From Ketobacter sp. MCCC 1A13808 (GTDB taxonomy: Bacteria > Pseudomonadota > Gammaproteobacteria > Pseudomonadales > Ketobacteraceae), in contig NZ_VRKW01000003.1 of assembly GCF_009746715.1 (NCBI RefSeq), positions 558,001 to 622,000 of the forward strand: a stretch of DNA of 64,000 nt, in the 5' to 3' direction. Position numbers and translations under genes: made by a program. The notes under the pieces were generated by a model. It was given only the letters and a program-made list of their open reading frames with translations. It was not told the origin of the DNA and did no database searches. Shown in pieces: positions 29,810 through 37,924 of this stretch; the stretch's first letter is position 1; every line of letters starts with the position of its first letter.

Positions 29810-29873
29810 GAGCCGAATAACTACTATTATTCGGCTCATATATTGAGCCGTTTAAGCGCATCTAATCGGCTCA
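29810..29873. promoter_or_regulatory. Overlapping palindromes with a CGGCTCA core, likely operator of the Fic gene
   Basis: Arms GAGCCGAATA (29810-29819) and TATTCGGCTC (29828-29837) form one palindrome. CGGCTCA (29832-29838) and TGAGCCG (29844-29850) form a second that shares the middle arm. A further half-site CGGCTCA lies at 29867-29873. This lies 51-114 bases before the Fic start. The four half-sites point to cooperative binding, perhaps by the Fic protein's own C-terminal helix-turn-helix. A terminator for the upstream remnant is less likely because no T-run follows. Confidence 0.55.
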
Positions 29874-29923
29874 CGACACACAACAAGTACAATAAATAAG
29901 GCAAATAGGACCCTCCACCCCCT

Positions 29924-31102
29924 ATGCCCAACTATATTTGGCAGCATCCCCATTGGCACCAAGGAACAACACCGCCGTTTACCTGGCTGGAAGACACCTT
30001 GCGTGAACAGGTGGGAAACGTACGCCTGCAACAAGGCCGCTTGCTGGGCTATGCGGAATCACTACCCGATGATATCCAGGCACCGGCCCAGTTGGATGCC
30101 TTGTTACAAACCGCCCTGCGCACCAGCGAAATAGAAGGGGAGGTGCTTAATGTGGCCTCGGTGCGATCCTCTGTTGTTCGCCATTTGGGCTTGGAGCGGG
30201 CCGGATTTGTGGATAGCAAAGCCAGTGGAACGCCGCAAACCGAATCCCTGGTAAAGCTGCTGATTGAGGCTACCAGCCAGCCCAATCAACCTCTCGCCCT
30301 TAATACTCTTTGCCAGTGGCAAGCCGCCTTGTTTCCCGAACCACCACTGCTCACCCAACTGAAGATTGGAGAGCTACTGATTGGAGAGCTACGCAGCCAA
30401 GCCACCATGCAGGTAATCTCCGGACGCATTGACCAACCTACAGTGCATTTTGAAGCACCACCAAGGGATGGATTAGAGCAACAGGTTGAACGCTTTATCC
30501 GCTGGTTTAACCAACCACCGGGAAACTTGGACGGCATACTCCGCGCAGGCATAGCCCACCTGTGGTTGATCACCTTGCACCCCTTCGACGACGGCAATGG
30601 CCGGGTTACCCGAGCCGTAACCGATCGCGCCCTGGCTCAGGTGGAGCAAAACAGTATTCGTTTCTACTCCTTAAGCGCGGCCATCATGGCGCGCCGCAAG
30701 GAGTACTACCAACAGCTGGAACAAGCCCAAAGGCTTGACAGTAGCAATACAGACAGCATCGACATCACCCCGTGGTTAAGCTGGTTCCTTTCAGTACTGG
30801 TCGACGCCATCCAACAGGGGCAGCTGCGCTTTCAGCGGGTCATCGAAAAAGCCCGCTTTTGGCAGCAGCACGCACAAACCGTGCTGAGTGAACGCCAAAT
30901 CAAAGTGCTGAACCGACTACTGGATGGCCAGGGCGAAGAATTCAGCCAGGGTATCAATGCCCGCAAATACATGAGCCTCGCCCAAGTGAGTAAAGCCACC
31001 GCCACCCGCGAGCTGGCGGACCTGTTAAACAAGCAATGCCTATACAAATTACCCGGTGGTGGCCGTAGCACCCGTTACGCCATCGCCACAACCCATCATT
31101 AA
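29924..31102 (+). CDS. Fic family protein with DUF4172-type N-terminus, active motif intact
   Basis: This 392-residue protein is a probable AMP-transferase. The Fic motif HPFDDGNGRVTR lies near 219-230 with catalytic His, Asp, Asn and Arg present. An inhibitory helix motif (T/S)xxxEG is seen as TSEIEGE near 68-74, which makes it a self-inhibited class with an N-terminal regulator. The first about 70 residues (IWQHPHWHQGTTPPFTWLED) look like DUF4172. A winged-helix-like end follows (about 325-392, SLAQVSKATATRELADLLNK). It overlaps the remnant hipA frame at the 3' end. The start ATG 29924 fits the family N-terminus. Confidence 0.88.
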   Translation: MPNYIWQHPHWHQGTTPPFTWLEDTLREQVGNVRLQQGRLLGYAESLPDDIQAPAQLDALLQTALRTSEIEGEVLNVASVRSSVVRHLGLERAGFVDSKASGTPQTESLVKLLIEATSQPNQPLALNTLCQWQAALFPEPPLLTQLKIGELLIGELRSQATMQVISGRIDQPTVHFEAPPRDGLEQQVERFIRWFNQPPGNLDGILRAGIAHLWLITLHPFDDGNGRVTRAVTDRALAQVEQNSIRFYSLSAAIMARRKEYYQQLEQAQRLDSSNTDSIDITPWLSWFLSVLVDAIQQGQLRFQRVIEKARFWQQHAQTVLSERQIKVLNRLLDGQGEEFSQGINARKYMSLAQVSKATATRELADLLNKQCLYKLPGGGRSTRYAIATTHH

Positions 31103-31972
31103 GCGCACAGATAAAGAAGCTTTTGTTTGGATATGGCTGCCTGATGCCAAGGAACCGGAATTGCGGCTTAAACCGGGCGTGTTGCCCCTGCTTGATGGGC
31201 TAACTATGCCCGGATGCATCCGGGATTCCGCACCGGATGCCTGGGGCCGGCGCGTTATCATCAACAAGAAGCTAGGGAGCAAAGGCAAAGATTCGGATAC
31301 CGATGCACTCGGCGAATTAACCTATTTGCTGGAATCCGGCTCTGACCGTATGGCGCACTGGATTTTCAGCGCTCCCCCAGTGAATACGTTCCGCGCTCGG
31401 CAAACAATGTTCCACTGGAAGAACTGCTGCAATCCGCAGCGCGGGTTGAACAAGGCGTACCGCTCACCCCTGAGCGGGATCAGGCGCTCTTTCATGGCAG
31501 CGCTATCGGCGGCGCACGTCCCAAAGCGCTAATCGAATACCAAGGACGAGGCGAAGATCAGGGCACTAAATACGTGGCGAAGTTTTCTTCCCGCACTGAC
31601 CTTTACAGTGTGGTGAAGGCAGAATACATCGCCACGCAATTGGCAGCGCTTGCCGGAATAAATGTCGCGCATGTAAAACTGTTGCAAGCTGCACAAAAAG
31701 ACGTTCTGTTGATCGAGCGATTTGATCGCGAAAAAACTACTCAGGCTATGCTGATTTCTGGTGACAATAGATTAAGCAAACTCAAGTCTTGCCTGGATGC
31801 CGCGCCCCATTTCCAGCTAACTGAAAGTGAGGCCAAAGTAGTTTTCGAAAAGCAGCGCGAAGCGATTGAGTTAAATTGGGATAAGGTTTGCGATGAAGCA
31901 AATTTGAGTGCAGTTGATCGCAAACTGTTTTGGAAAAGACAGTTCCTCAATGCTTTTGCATTTGAGGATTAA
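31056..31972 (+). pseudogene. hipA: Decayed hipA-like kinase gene
   Basis: HipA-like sequence starts as KRTDKEAFVWIWLPDA, jumps to LRLKPGVLPLLDGL (an internal piece of the N-terminal domain is missing), then SAPDAWGRRVIINKK. At about 31352 a GG stands where GGG would keep the frame. After this one-base loss the reading resumes in the next frame as LFHGSAIGGARPKALIE, AKFSSRTDLYSVVKAEYIA and VLLIERFDREKT, then jumps to AMLISGDN and the usual C-terminus FLNAFAFED. The kinase catalytic loop is absent. The gene overlaps the end of fic. It is a dead toxin-type kinase gene with at least three lesions. Confidence 0.8.
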
Positions 31973-32021
31973 CTCAACCGCCGGAAAAACCGGCAAGCCA
32001 TCGAAAACCAAGAGCCTAAAA

Positions 32022-32064
32022 TTTGACCAGAGAAAGGGGCCGCGTTAACGGCATGCTGGTCAAA
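32022..32064. repeat. 9-base inverted repeat in mobile debris
   Basis: TTTGACCAG at 32022-32030 and CTGGTCAAA at 32056-32064 form a perfect inverted repeat around 25 bases. The middle contains the small palindrome-like CCGCGTTAACGG. The rest of the gap 31973-32111 has no gene I can support. The repeat could be an old element end or a binding site. Confidence 0.4.
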
Positions 32065-32111
32065 GGGTAAAAATGAACGCCATCCTTATTATATGTGCTT
32101 CAAGAAAGGCT

Positions 32112-32203
32112 TCAGAGACTTTGACGATGGTATTCGAAACCTGAAACCACCTTGCCTTTCAAGGCTTTAGGTGGCATTTCAGGGTCGAATATTGAAATGG
32201 CGC
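32112..32203 (+). pseudogene. 3' end of a large serine recombinase, copy 1 with a 126-bp deletion
   Basis: This 92-base piece matches the end of the recombinase at 37408-37625. TCAGAGACTTTGACGAT is shared at 32112-32128 and 37408-37424. The last 65 bases (32139-32203) match 37561-37625 with one mismatch. Copy 1 lacks the 126 bases that in copy 2 lie between two GTTTTCGAA repeats (37426-37434 and 37552-37560), an in-frame deletion of 42 codons. The match ends in TGGCGC, the complement of the tRNA-Arg 3' end, as expected for one attachment half-site. Confidence 0.8.
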
Positions 32204-32301
32204 ACTTCGAAGGAGAAACTTCGAACCGCCTTTTCCAGACATTAGAGGAATGGAATGACTTTCTCAAGAAGTATGCGCCATTCTTCAAGGAGGTGGCGTA
32301 A
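32197..32301 (+). CDS. 34-codon ORF coupled to mobC
   Basis: ATG 32197 starts at the edge of the serine recombinase remnant and reads MAHFEGETSNRLFQTLEEWN, then a Lys/Phe-rich end. It stops in TAATG, overlapping mobC by one base. Its 3' end carries the AAGGAGGTGG ribosome-binding site of mobC. It may be a leader peptide, the tail of a former gene, or chance. Confidence 0.3.
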   Translation: MAHFEGETSNRLFQTLEEWNDFLKKYAPFFKEVA

Positions 32302-32711
32302 TGAGCACTCCTCCGACAAATTCGAGTAAAAACAGCAGCTTACCTACTCCATTCTCACTGCGGCTGACCTTTGAGGAACGCGCCACCCTGGAAAAAGAGG
32401 CTGGAAACCAGCCTCTAGGCGCTTATATCCGCTCAATCGTTCTACCGGATACAGACACACCGCGAAAAGTGCGCACACGCACCCGGCAACCACTTAAGGA
32501 TGATCAAGCTTTAGGCTCTGTTCTCGGTGAGCTGGGTAAATCACGGCTGGCCAATAACCTTAACCAGTTAGCTAAAGCTGCCAATACGGGCTCTCTGCCA
32601 GTCACCCCTGATACAGAAAAAGCACTTCAAGATGCCTGCGGTGCCGTGCAAGAAATGCGCAACCAGCTTATGAAGGCTTTGGGCTTCCCGATTGCTAAGG
32701 GGCCGCCATGA
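32301..32711 (+). CDS. mobC: MobC-like relaxosome accessory protein
   Basis: This 136-residue protein has a ribbon-helix-helix-like N-terminal half (PFSLRLTFEERATLEKEAGN, QPLGAYIRSIVL) and the later stretch ANNLNQLAKAANTGSLP, which is characteristic of MobC proteins. Such proteins melt the origin of transfer for the relaxase. A strong AAGGAGGTGG precedes the start. The stop overlaps the relaxase start by four bases (ATGA). An origin of transfer should lie upstream at about 32000-32300, but I cannot pinpoint it. Confidence 0.8.
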   Translation: MSTPPTNSSKNSSLPTPFSLRLTFEERATLEKEAGNQPLGAYIRSIVLPDTDTPRKVRTRTRQPLKDDQALGSVLGELGKSRLANNLNQLAKAANTGSLPVTPDTEKALQDACGAVQEMRNQLMKALGFPIAKGPP

Positions 32712-33577
32712 TCTTGAAGGGAGCGCAGCGCTCTGGTGGCAGACAGCTCGCCATTCATTTGCTCAAAACCGAAGACAATGAACATGTCGAGGTTCATGAG
32801 CTGCGGGGCTTTATGTCTGAAGACCTGCCCTCTGCCTTCAATGAAATCCATGCCGCAAGCAAGGGTACTCGCGCAAAGCAGCCATTTTTCTCCCTAAGTC
32901 TCAGCCCACCACCAAATGAGCGTGTGCCGATTGAGGTGTTTGAAACGGCAATTGAGCAGATAGAACAGAAGCTCGGACTGGAAGATCAGCCTCGCGCAGT
33001 CGTATTCCACGAGAAAGAAGGTCGCCGCCATGCCCATGTGGTCTGGCCGAGGATCGACACAGACGAGATGAAGGCCATCAACCTGCCTTTCTACAAAATG
33101 AAGCTAAAAGACCTATTCAGGGAGCTGTATTTGGAGCATGGCTGGAAAATTCCGCCAGGCATCGTTGACTGCAAGGATCGGAACCCGCTCAACTTCAGCC
33201 GTGAGGAATGGCAACAAGCCCGCCGCGTGGGGCTAAACCCTAAAGAGATTAAGCGCACTTTCCAGGAATGCTGGGCCATCTCTGATAACTGTAATGCCTT
33301 TTCACAAGCCCTGCACAGCAAGGGCTTTGTTCTGGCCCGTGGTGATCGACGCGGCTTTGTTGCGGTCGATTACCGTGGTGAAACTTATGCTATCGCAAGA
33401 TATACAGGGGTTAAGACCAAAGAAGTCCGTGATCGCCCGGGTGATCCGAAAACGCTGCCATCTATTGAGCAAACGAAAGCCAAAATCGCAGCAGATATAT
33501 CCCAAAAGCTTCAGCAGCACCTTGCCGATGCAAAACCAAACGCTCAGCAGCCTTTGAATTCAAGCGCCAACGCCTAG
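32708..33577 (+). CDS. Relaxase (mobilization nuclease), truncated by frameshift
   Basis: This 289-residue protein has the relaxase HxH-type motif in EGRRHAHVVWPRID (near 100-113) and FFSLSLSPPPNER before it. Relaxases nick the origin of transfer and stay covalently bound to the DNA. The natural protein should continue: at about 33530-33540 the other frame reads KRSAAFEFKRQRLVEEQRKE and runs into the next ORF. One missing base, for example in the CC of GCAAAACCAAACG, accounts for this. The N-terminal nuclease domain is complete, so nicking may survive, but the C-terminal domain is separated. Confidence 0.8.
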   Translation: MILKGAQRSGGRQLAIHLLKTEDNEHVEVHELRGFMSEDLPSAFNEIHAASKGTRAKQPFFSLSLSPPPNERVPIEVFETAIEQIEQKLGLEDQPRAVVFHEKEGRRHAHVVWPRIDTDEMKAINLPFYKMKLKDLFRELYLEHGWKIPPGIVDCKDRNPLNFSREEWQQARRVGLNPKEIKRTFQECWAISDNCNAFSQALHSKGFVLARGDRRGFVAVDYRGETYAIARYTGVKTKEVRDRPGDPKTLPSIEQTKAKIAADISQKLQQHLADAKPNAQQPLNSSANA

Positions 33578-34029
33578 TGGAAGAACAGCGCAAAGAGCGA
33601 CTACTTTTGGAGCAATCCCACAGCAAACGCTGGGATACAGAAACAAAAGAGCGATCACAGCGCCTATCCAAGGGGCTTATGGGTATTTGGCATCGGCTTA
33701 CAGGTAAGTACGAAAAGACTAAACGCCAAAATGAACTCGATGCGCTTGTCGCCTTCCAGCGAGATCGGCAGGAGAAAGTCGAGTTGATATTCAAGCATAT
33801 CCAACAACGCCAGCAGCTCAGCCTGCGCCAGCGCAGCGAAATCCATACCCATGAGCTAGAAATCGAGCTGTTGCGCCAGGATATTGAGGATTACCGAGAT
33901 TTGAAAACCGGAAAATCTAGCAATCTGAAGGATGAATACCGTAAGTGCTCAGAGCAACATGAGAAGGAGCGAAAACCCGCGCCAAAGCGGGATAAGAGCC
34001 GAGATCGCGGGCATGAGCCGGAAATCTAG
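33577..34029 (+). pseudogene. C-terminal part of the relaxase, out of frame
   Basis: GTG 33577 overlaps the stop of the upstream frame. The 150 residues are Arg-, Glu- and Gln-rich coiled coil (QRKERLLLEQSHSKRWDTET). The same frame extends upstream without a stop into sequence that fits a relaxase C-terminus, so this is most likely the severed tail of the relaxase. Reinitiation at GTG could produce it as a separate accessory protein. Confidence 0.65.
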
Positions 34030-34106
34030 TGTCCTTTAAATGAATTAATGTCCTAAAAATACATTGAACATGTCCTATAAATGCGCTAAGTTGATTTAAG
34101 GGACAT
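34030..34106. promoter_or_regulatory. Array of TGTCC repeats before the second Fic gene
   Basis: TGTCCT plus an A/T-rich tail begins at 34030, 34049 and 34071 on the plus strand. An inverted AGGGACA lies at about 34099-34105 just before the start. Spacings are 19 and 22 bases. Similar TGTCC blocks recur inside the first third of the coding region. The array fits an operator for a winged-helix repressor, and the Fic protein itself has one at its N-terminus. Confidence 0.55.
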
Positions 34107-34120
34107 TTTTGAGAGTGAAT

Positions 34121-35491
34121 ATGACACAAGAAATTGAGCAGCAAAACGAAGAAATCATCACCCTTCTGGGTGAAAAGCCCGAAGGGCTTTCTCGTGGTCA
34201 AATCTCGGAATCCCTAAGTTTTATTATAAATTATAAGACTTTACAAAGACGGCTAACGGCACTTGTTGATGAAGGCAAGATAGCCAGAAAAGGTGAACGG
34301 AAGGCGACTCGCTATCACCCTCTTGAAGCTTCTATAGAGACAAAAAAAGGACACTTAAAGGACAGCTCAGCCAATATATTTAGCCCTAAGAGCCAAGAAA
34401 AGCTCAAATTCCTGGATGCGCCCCTCCATGCTCGGGAAAAAGTGTCCTATAACCGTGATTTATTGGACTTCTATGTCCCTAATCAAAGCCAATATGTCCC
34501 TAAAAAGCTGCGAGAAGCACTCTTTCAAGAAGGCAAACGCTTCGATGAGCAGTTAGCGGCAGGTACTTACGCCCGGCAAATCTGCCAGAGGCTATTGATC
34601 GACCTGTCCTATAACTCCAGCCGCTTGGAAGGCAATACTTACTCCCGCTTGGACACACAAAAACTGGTGGAAGAAGGCATATCCGCAGAAGGCAAGGTTC
34701 ATGAAGAAACCGTGATGATCATGAACCACAAGGAAGCCATCCTGTTTCTGGTAGAAAATGCACAGGATATAGAGCTTAGCAGCCTGACCATCCGCAATTT
34801 GCACCACCTGCTATCACAGGATTTGCTCGCCAATCCTCAAGCTTGTGGCAATATCCGAACACTGGAAGTGGATATCGGCCAATCCACCTACAAGCCGTTG
34901 GCAAATCCCCATGTTTTAAAGGAACTCTTTGAACTGATTTTGCAGAAAGCAAAAAAGATCAAAGACCCTTTCGAGCAAAGCTTCTTTTTACTGGTGCATT
35001 TATCCTATTTGCAGGCATTTGAGGATGTGAACAAAAGAACCTCACGCTTGAGCTGCAATATTCCGTTCATCAAAAGCAATCTATGTCCGCTTAGTTTCAC
35101 CGGTGTTGCGCGGGATGATTACACCGCAGCTCTTCTGGCTATTTACGAGAAAAATGATGTTGAACCCATGCTTGAGTTATTTGCCTGGGCTTATACTCGT
35201 TCGTGCAAACAGTATGGCGTGGTCAAGAAATCGCTTGGGGAAATTGATGCCTTTCGCATTCAATATCGCCAACAGCGAAAAGCCATCATGAGTCAAATCG
35301 TAAAGCAAGGCTTACATGGTTCGACGACAGAAGAGTTGATTGAAACTTACTGCCAGAACCAAGGGATCGCTGATATCGATAAATTTACAGCCATGACACT
35401 GGCTGATCTGAGCACTCTACATGCTGGCGCAATTATTGGCTTGGGTATCACTGAAGCGCAGCTCGAAGCATGGCTTTCGAGCAAGCCGTGA
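34121..35491 (+). CDS. Fic-domain protein with N-terminal winged helix; catalytic His missing
   Basis: The protein has about 456 residues. The N-terminal winged helix (about 1-60) contains GLSRGQISESLSFIINYK. The inhibitory motif SSRLEGNTYS lies near 165-175. The Fic motif reads LQAFEDVNKRTSR where HxFxDxNxR is standard, so Gln stands in the place of the catalytic His while Asp, Asn and Arg remain. AMP transfer by the usual mechanism is therefore unlikely. ATG 34121 is preferred over TTG 34109 and GTG 34115 because GAGAG precedes it closely. It could be a regulator that keeps the fold. Confidence 0.82.
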   Translation: MTQEIEQQNEEIITLLGEKPEGLSRGQISESLSFIINYKTLQRRLTALVDEGKIARKGERKATRYHPLEASIETKKGHLKDSSANIFSPKSQEKLKFLDAPLHAREKVSYNRDLLDFYVPNQSQYVPKKLREALFQEGKRFDEQLAAGTYARQICQRLLIDLSYNSSRLEGNTYSRLDTQKLVEEGISAEGKVHEETVMIMNHKEAILFLVENAQDIELSSLTIRNLHHLLSQDLLANPQACGNIRTLEVDIGQSTYKPLANPHVLKELFELILQKAKKIKDPFEQSFFLLVHLSYLQAFEDVNKRTSRLSCNIPFIKSNLCPLSFTGVARDDYTAALLAIYEKNDVEPMLELFAWAYTRSCKQYGVVKKSLGEIDAFRIQYRQQRKAIMSQIVKQGLHGSTTEELIETYCQNQGIADIDKFTAMTLADLSTLHAGAIIGLGITEAQLEAWLSSKP

Positions 35492-35537
35492 GTTGTAAAT
35501 TCACGGGCTACTTCATCTACTGTATTCGCGATATTTC

Positions 35538-35786
35538 CTACTCAATATCATCGATCCCATGAATATTGCTGCGGCTACTAACCTCGTGCATCTCTGTACC
35601 CAAATGATGTCGCTCTTCGTCCCATACTGCAAATAAGGTTTTACTTCCATTGTTTTCATTTTTGTTCAAGTAGAAATCATAGGTGTCTAAGAAGAGCTGC
35701 TCTAGATGCTTCGAAATTCTATTGCTACACTCGTAAAAGGTAACATACAAACGTAACCGCTCCACGAACGGCACACTAAACAGCAC
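35538..35786 (-). CDS. Short hypothetical ORF next to the IS66 remnant
   Basis: This is 82 codons from GTG 35786, overlapping the end of the IS66 remnant frame. The product has aromatic and Glu residues (LRLYVTFYECSNRISKHLEQ) and no motif I can name. It may be the 3' part of a gene that the insertion sequence truncated. Low support. Confidence 0.25.
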   Translation of the reverse strand: MLFSVPFVERLRLYVTFYECSNRISKHLEQLFLDTYDFYLNKNENNGSKTLFAVWDEERHHLGTEMHEVSSRSNIHGIDDIE

Positions 35787-35930
35787 GAGCCATTTCCTTT
35801 ACGCTGTCCACATCTAAATTCCAGGGCAGTAATGCTTCGAACTGATCTACGTTCTCTGCTTTAGGTAGCTCTTTAAAAATGTGTTTCAGGTACGCATACG
35901 GCTCGTGGCCATGAAGCTTGCACGTTTCCA
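35776..35930 (-). mobile_element. IS66-family transposase C-terminal remnant
   Basis: On the minus strand LETCKLHGHEPYAYLKHIF, KELPKAENVDQFEALLPW and a stop follow each other. This is the typical end of IS66 TnpC transposases (EPYAYLR..., LPW). The rest of the transposase is missing. It abuts the truncated IS21 istA at about 35925, which suggests that IS21 or a deletion removed the rest. Confidence 0.75.
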
Positions 35931-36432
35931 AGAAGAGCGTGCTTACCTACAAGAGCTACCCAAGCGACGTACGCAGGATTATGCGGAGTACCGGGTTCTG
36001 ATTAGCAGCAGTAGTACCTTTGATCTCAGACGGGTGATCTACACAGTGCCTTCGCGCTTTATTGGTGAGCGGCTTTATGTTCAGCTATATGATGAGCGCT
36101 TGGAGCTGTTCCATGGACACGAGAAAATCCTGGAACTGCCCAGAGTCTATGGTACTAAAACACAGCGAGGCCGATGCGTCGACTATCGCCACGTGATTGA
36201 CTCGCTCGTACGCAAACCCCAGGCATTCAGACACTCACAATTGCGCGACGACCTGCTGCCGTCACCCGACTATCACCGGATCTGGCAGCATGTAGATGAC
36301 ACATTACCCAGCGAGCTGCAATGCCGGCAACGCTTTGGCGTTGAGGCGACGGTCATCCCGCTGATTACCAGCAAGCAGCACAACCTGAGCGACTATGATC
36401 AGCTGTTGGAGCAGGAGGTGCAGCATGGCTAA
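35921..36432 (+). pseudogene. istA: Truncated IstA transposase of an IS21-family element
   Basis: Only the C-terminal about 170 residues of IstA remain: RFQEERAYLQELPKRRTQ, VIYTVPSRFIGERLYVQLYD and PRVYGTKTQRGRCVDYRHVI. The DDE catalytic core upstream is lost and the frame begins in IS66 sequence. It overlaps istB by eight bases, as in intact IS21 elements. Transposition is impossible without the missing part. Confidence 0.85.
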
Positions 36433-37189
36433 CGTCGCATCTCTACCTGTGTTGCTAAAAGAACTAAAGCTTTCAAACTTTGCCAAGCATTGGGAAGTTC
36501 TGGCGCAAAAAGCGATTGATGAACAGTGGCTGCCACAAACGTATTTAGCAGAACTGTGCGAGCAGGAAGCGGGTGAGCGCCATCAAAAACGCCTACAACG
36601 GTATCTGCGCGAGGCTCAAATGCCACCGGCTAAGCAACTCAGCCAATTTGATTTTACTAGCACCTTAGGCATTAATAAAAACCAGATCACAGCCTTGATC
36701 CAACAGCGGCAATGGGTGAACCAAGCAGAGAATATCTTGCTGTTTGGGGCCAGCGGCGTAGGCAAAACCCACCTGGCATGCGGCATAGGATACGCTCTGA
36801 TCGAACAAGGTGTCAGAATCAAGTTCACCACGGCTACCGGTATTGTACAAAGCTTGCAACAAGCGAAGGCAGATCTGACTCTGGCGGAGCTACTCACGCG
36901 TATGGACAAGTACACGGTACTTATCGTGGACGATATCGGTTATGTGAAAAAGAGTAGCCAGGAAACGCAGGTACTGTTTGAATTAATAGCCCACCGGTAC
37001 GAAACCGGCAGCCTCATTATTACATCAAACCAGCCGTTCAGTGCCTGGGATCAGATCTTCGACGACAACATGATGACCGTGGCGGCGATTGACCGGCTGG
37101 TCCATCACGCCACCATTCTAGAAATAAAGGGTGAAAGCTTCCGTAAAAAGATGTCCATGAAGAGGAGGGAAAAGCAGACTAAACGCTAA
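36425..37189 (+). CDS. istB: IS21-family helper ATPase IstB
   Basis: This is a complete 254-residue IstB starting at ATG 36425. Walker A is GASGVGKTH (near 110-118), VLIVDDIGYVKK is Walker B, and SLIITSNQPFSAWDQIF is the conserved sensor stretch. IstB is the AAA+ targeting helper of the transposase. The transposase here is truncated. Confidence 0.92.
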   Translation: MANVASLPVLLKELKLSNFAKHWEVLAQKAIDEQWLPQTYLAELCEQEAGERHQKRLQRYLREAQMPPAKQLSQFDFTSTLGINKNQITALIQQRQWVNQAENILLFGASGVGKTHLACGIGYALIEQGVRIKFTTATGIVQSLQQAKADLTLAELLTRMDKYTVLIVDDIGYVKKSSQETQVLFELIAHRYETGSLIITSNQPFSAWDQIFDDNMMTVAAIDRLVHHATILEIKGESFRKKMSMKRREKQTKR

Positions 37190-37209
37190 CGATAATTACA
37201 AAATATCAA

Positions 37210-37260
37210 CCGGCCAAGTTAATTGACGCGAACCGGCCAAAGTAATTGACGTTTAACACA
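37210..37260. repeat. Right end of the IS21 element
   Basis: Two near-identical blocks of 19 bases, CCGGCCAAGTTAATTGACG at 37210-37228 and CCGGCCAAAGTAATTGACG at 37233-37251, lie behind istB, followed by TTTAACA. Multiple terminal repeats of this type are typical for IS21-family ends. Serine recombinase sequence resumes right after. The left end is lost. Confidence 0.75.
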
Positions 37261-37592
37261 AGACTGAGCGCAAGATCGAACAATTGCTGGATCGTATCGT
37301 GGAGGCTGAGGATAACACCGTGGTGAGCGCCTACGAGAAACGCATCAGCCAGCTTCAACTGGATAAGCAGGTTATGCAGGAAAAGATCGCTAAATGTGGT
37401 CGTCCAATCAGAGACTTTGACGATAGTTTTCGAACCGCGATGGACTTTCTCGCAAACCCGCATGAACTCTGGGCTTCCGAGCGAATGGAAAGCCGTCATG
37501 CAGTGATGAAACTCACTTTTGCGGACAGATTGGCGTATGTTCGTGGAGAAGGTTTTCGAAACCTGAAACCACCTTGCCTTTCAAGGCTTTAG
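37261..37592 (+). pseudogene. 3' end of a large serine recombinase, copy 2, at the tRNA-Arg
   Basis: The frame reads KIEQLLDRIVEAEDNTVVSA, YEKRISQLQLDK, FRTAMDFLANPHELWA and KLTFADRLAYVRGEGFRN, the C-terminal coiled coil and tail of large serine recombinases. The N-terminus and catalytic Ser are missing because IS21 abuts. The usual tail LPFKALGGIS is present in another frame, so the last codons are shifted. Copy 1 has the same shift. The gene end lies next to the tRNA-Arg 3' end. Confidence 0.82.
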
Positions 37593-37619
37593 GTGGCATT
37601 TCAGGGTCGAATAGTGAAA

Positions 37620-37696
37620 TGGCGCGCCCGGAGAGATTCGAACTCCCGACCAAGTGGTTCGAAGCCACCTACTCTATCCAGCTGAGCTACGGGCGC
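37620..37696 (-). tRNA. tRNA-Arg, anticodon UCG
   Basis: The reverse strand folds into a standard tRNA: acceptor GCGCCCG pairs with CGGGCGC, the D-arm contains AGCTCAGCTGGATAGAG, the anticodon loop is CTTCGAA with TCG, and the T-arm is GGGAG-TTCGAAT-CTCTC. CCA is encoded (37620-37622). It reads CGA codons. Its 3' end is the boundary of the accessory region and is the target of the serine recombinase-type element. Confidence 0.95.
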
Positions 37697-37924
37697 GTGT
37701 GCTGTTGTGATAACAGACTGCGATTTCAATCACGGGGGAGGGCATTGTTTAAGTGCTTGACAAGCCAAGTGATTGAGCGGGGCCATTATAATCGCGACCG
37801 GCGTCATAATACAACGACCAAACGATATTGATTTGATTAGGATAAATAGCTGCCGTGGTTTTCTATTGGCGGGCTTTTGGTTATTCTGGGCCTTCACTCT
37901 TGCGGTTCACGAGGTTAGCGCTCA

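Noticed and set aside
37574-37831. An open frame running across the tRNA-Arg gene
   Set aside because: It reads through the tRNA on the opposite strand. Only its first codons reflect the old recombinase tail, and the rest is tRNA and flank.
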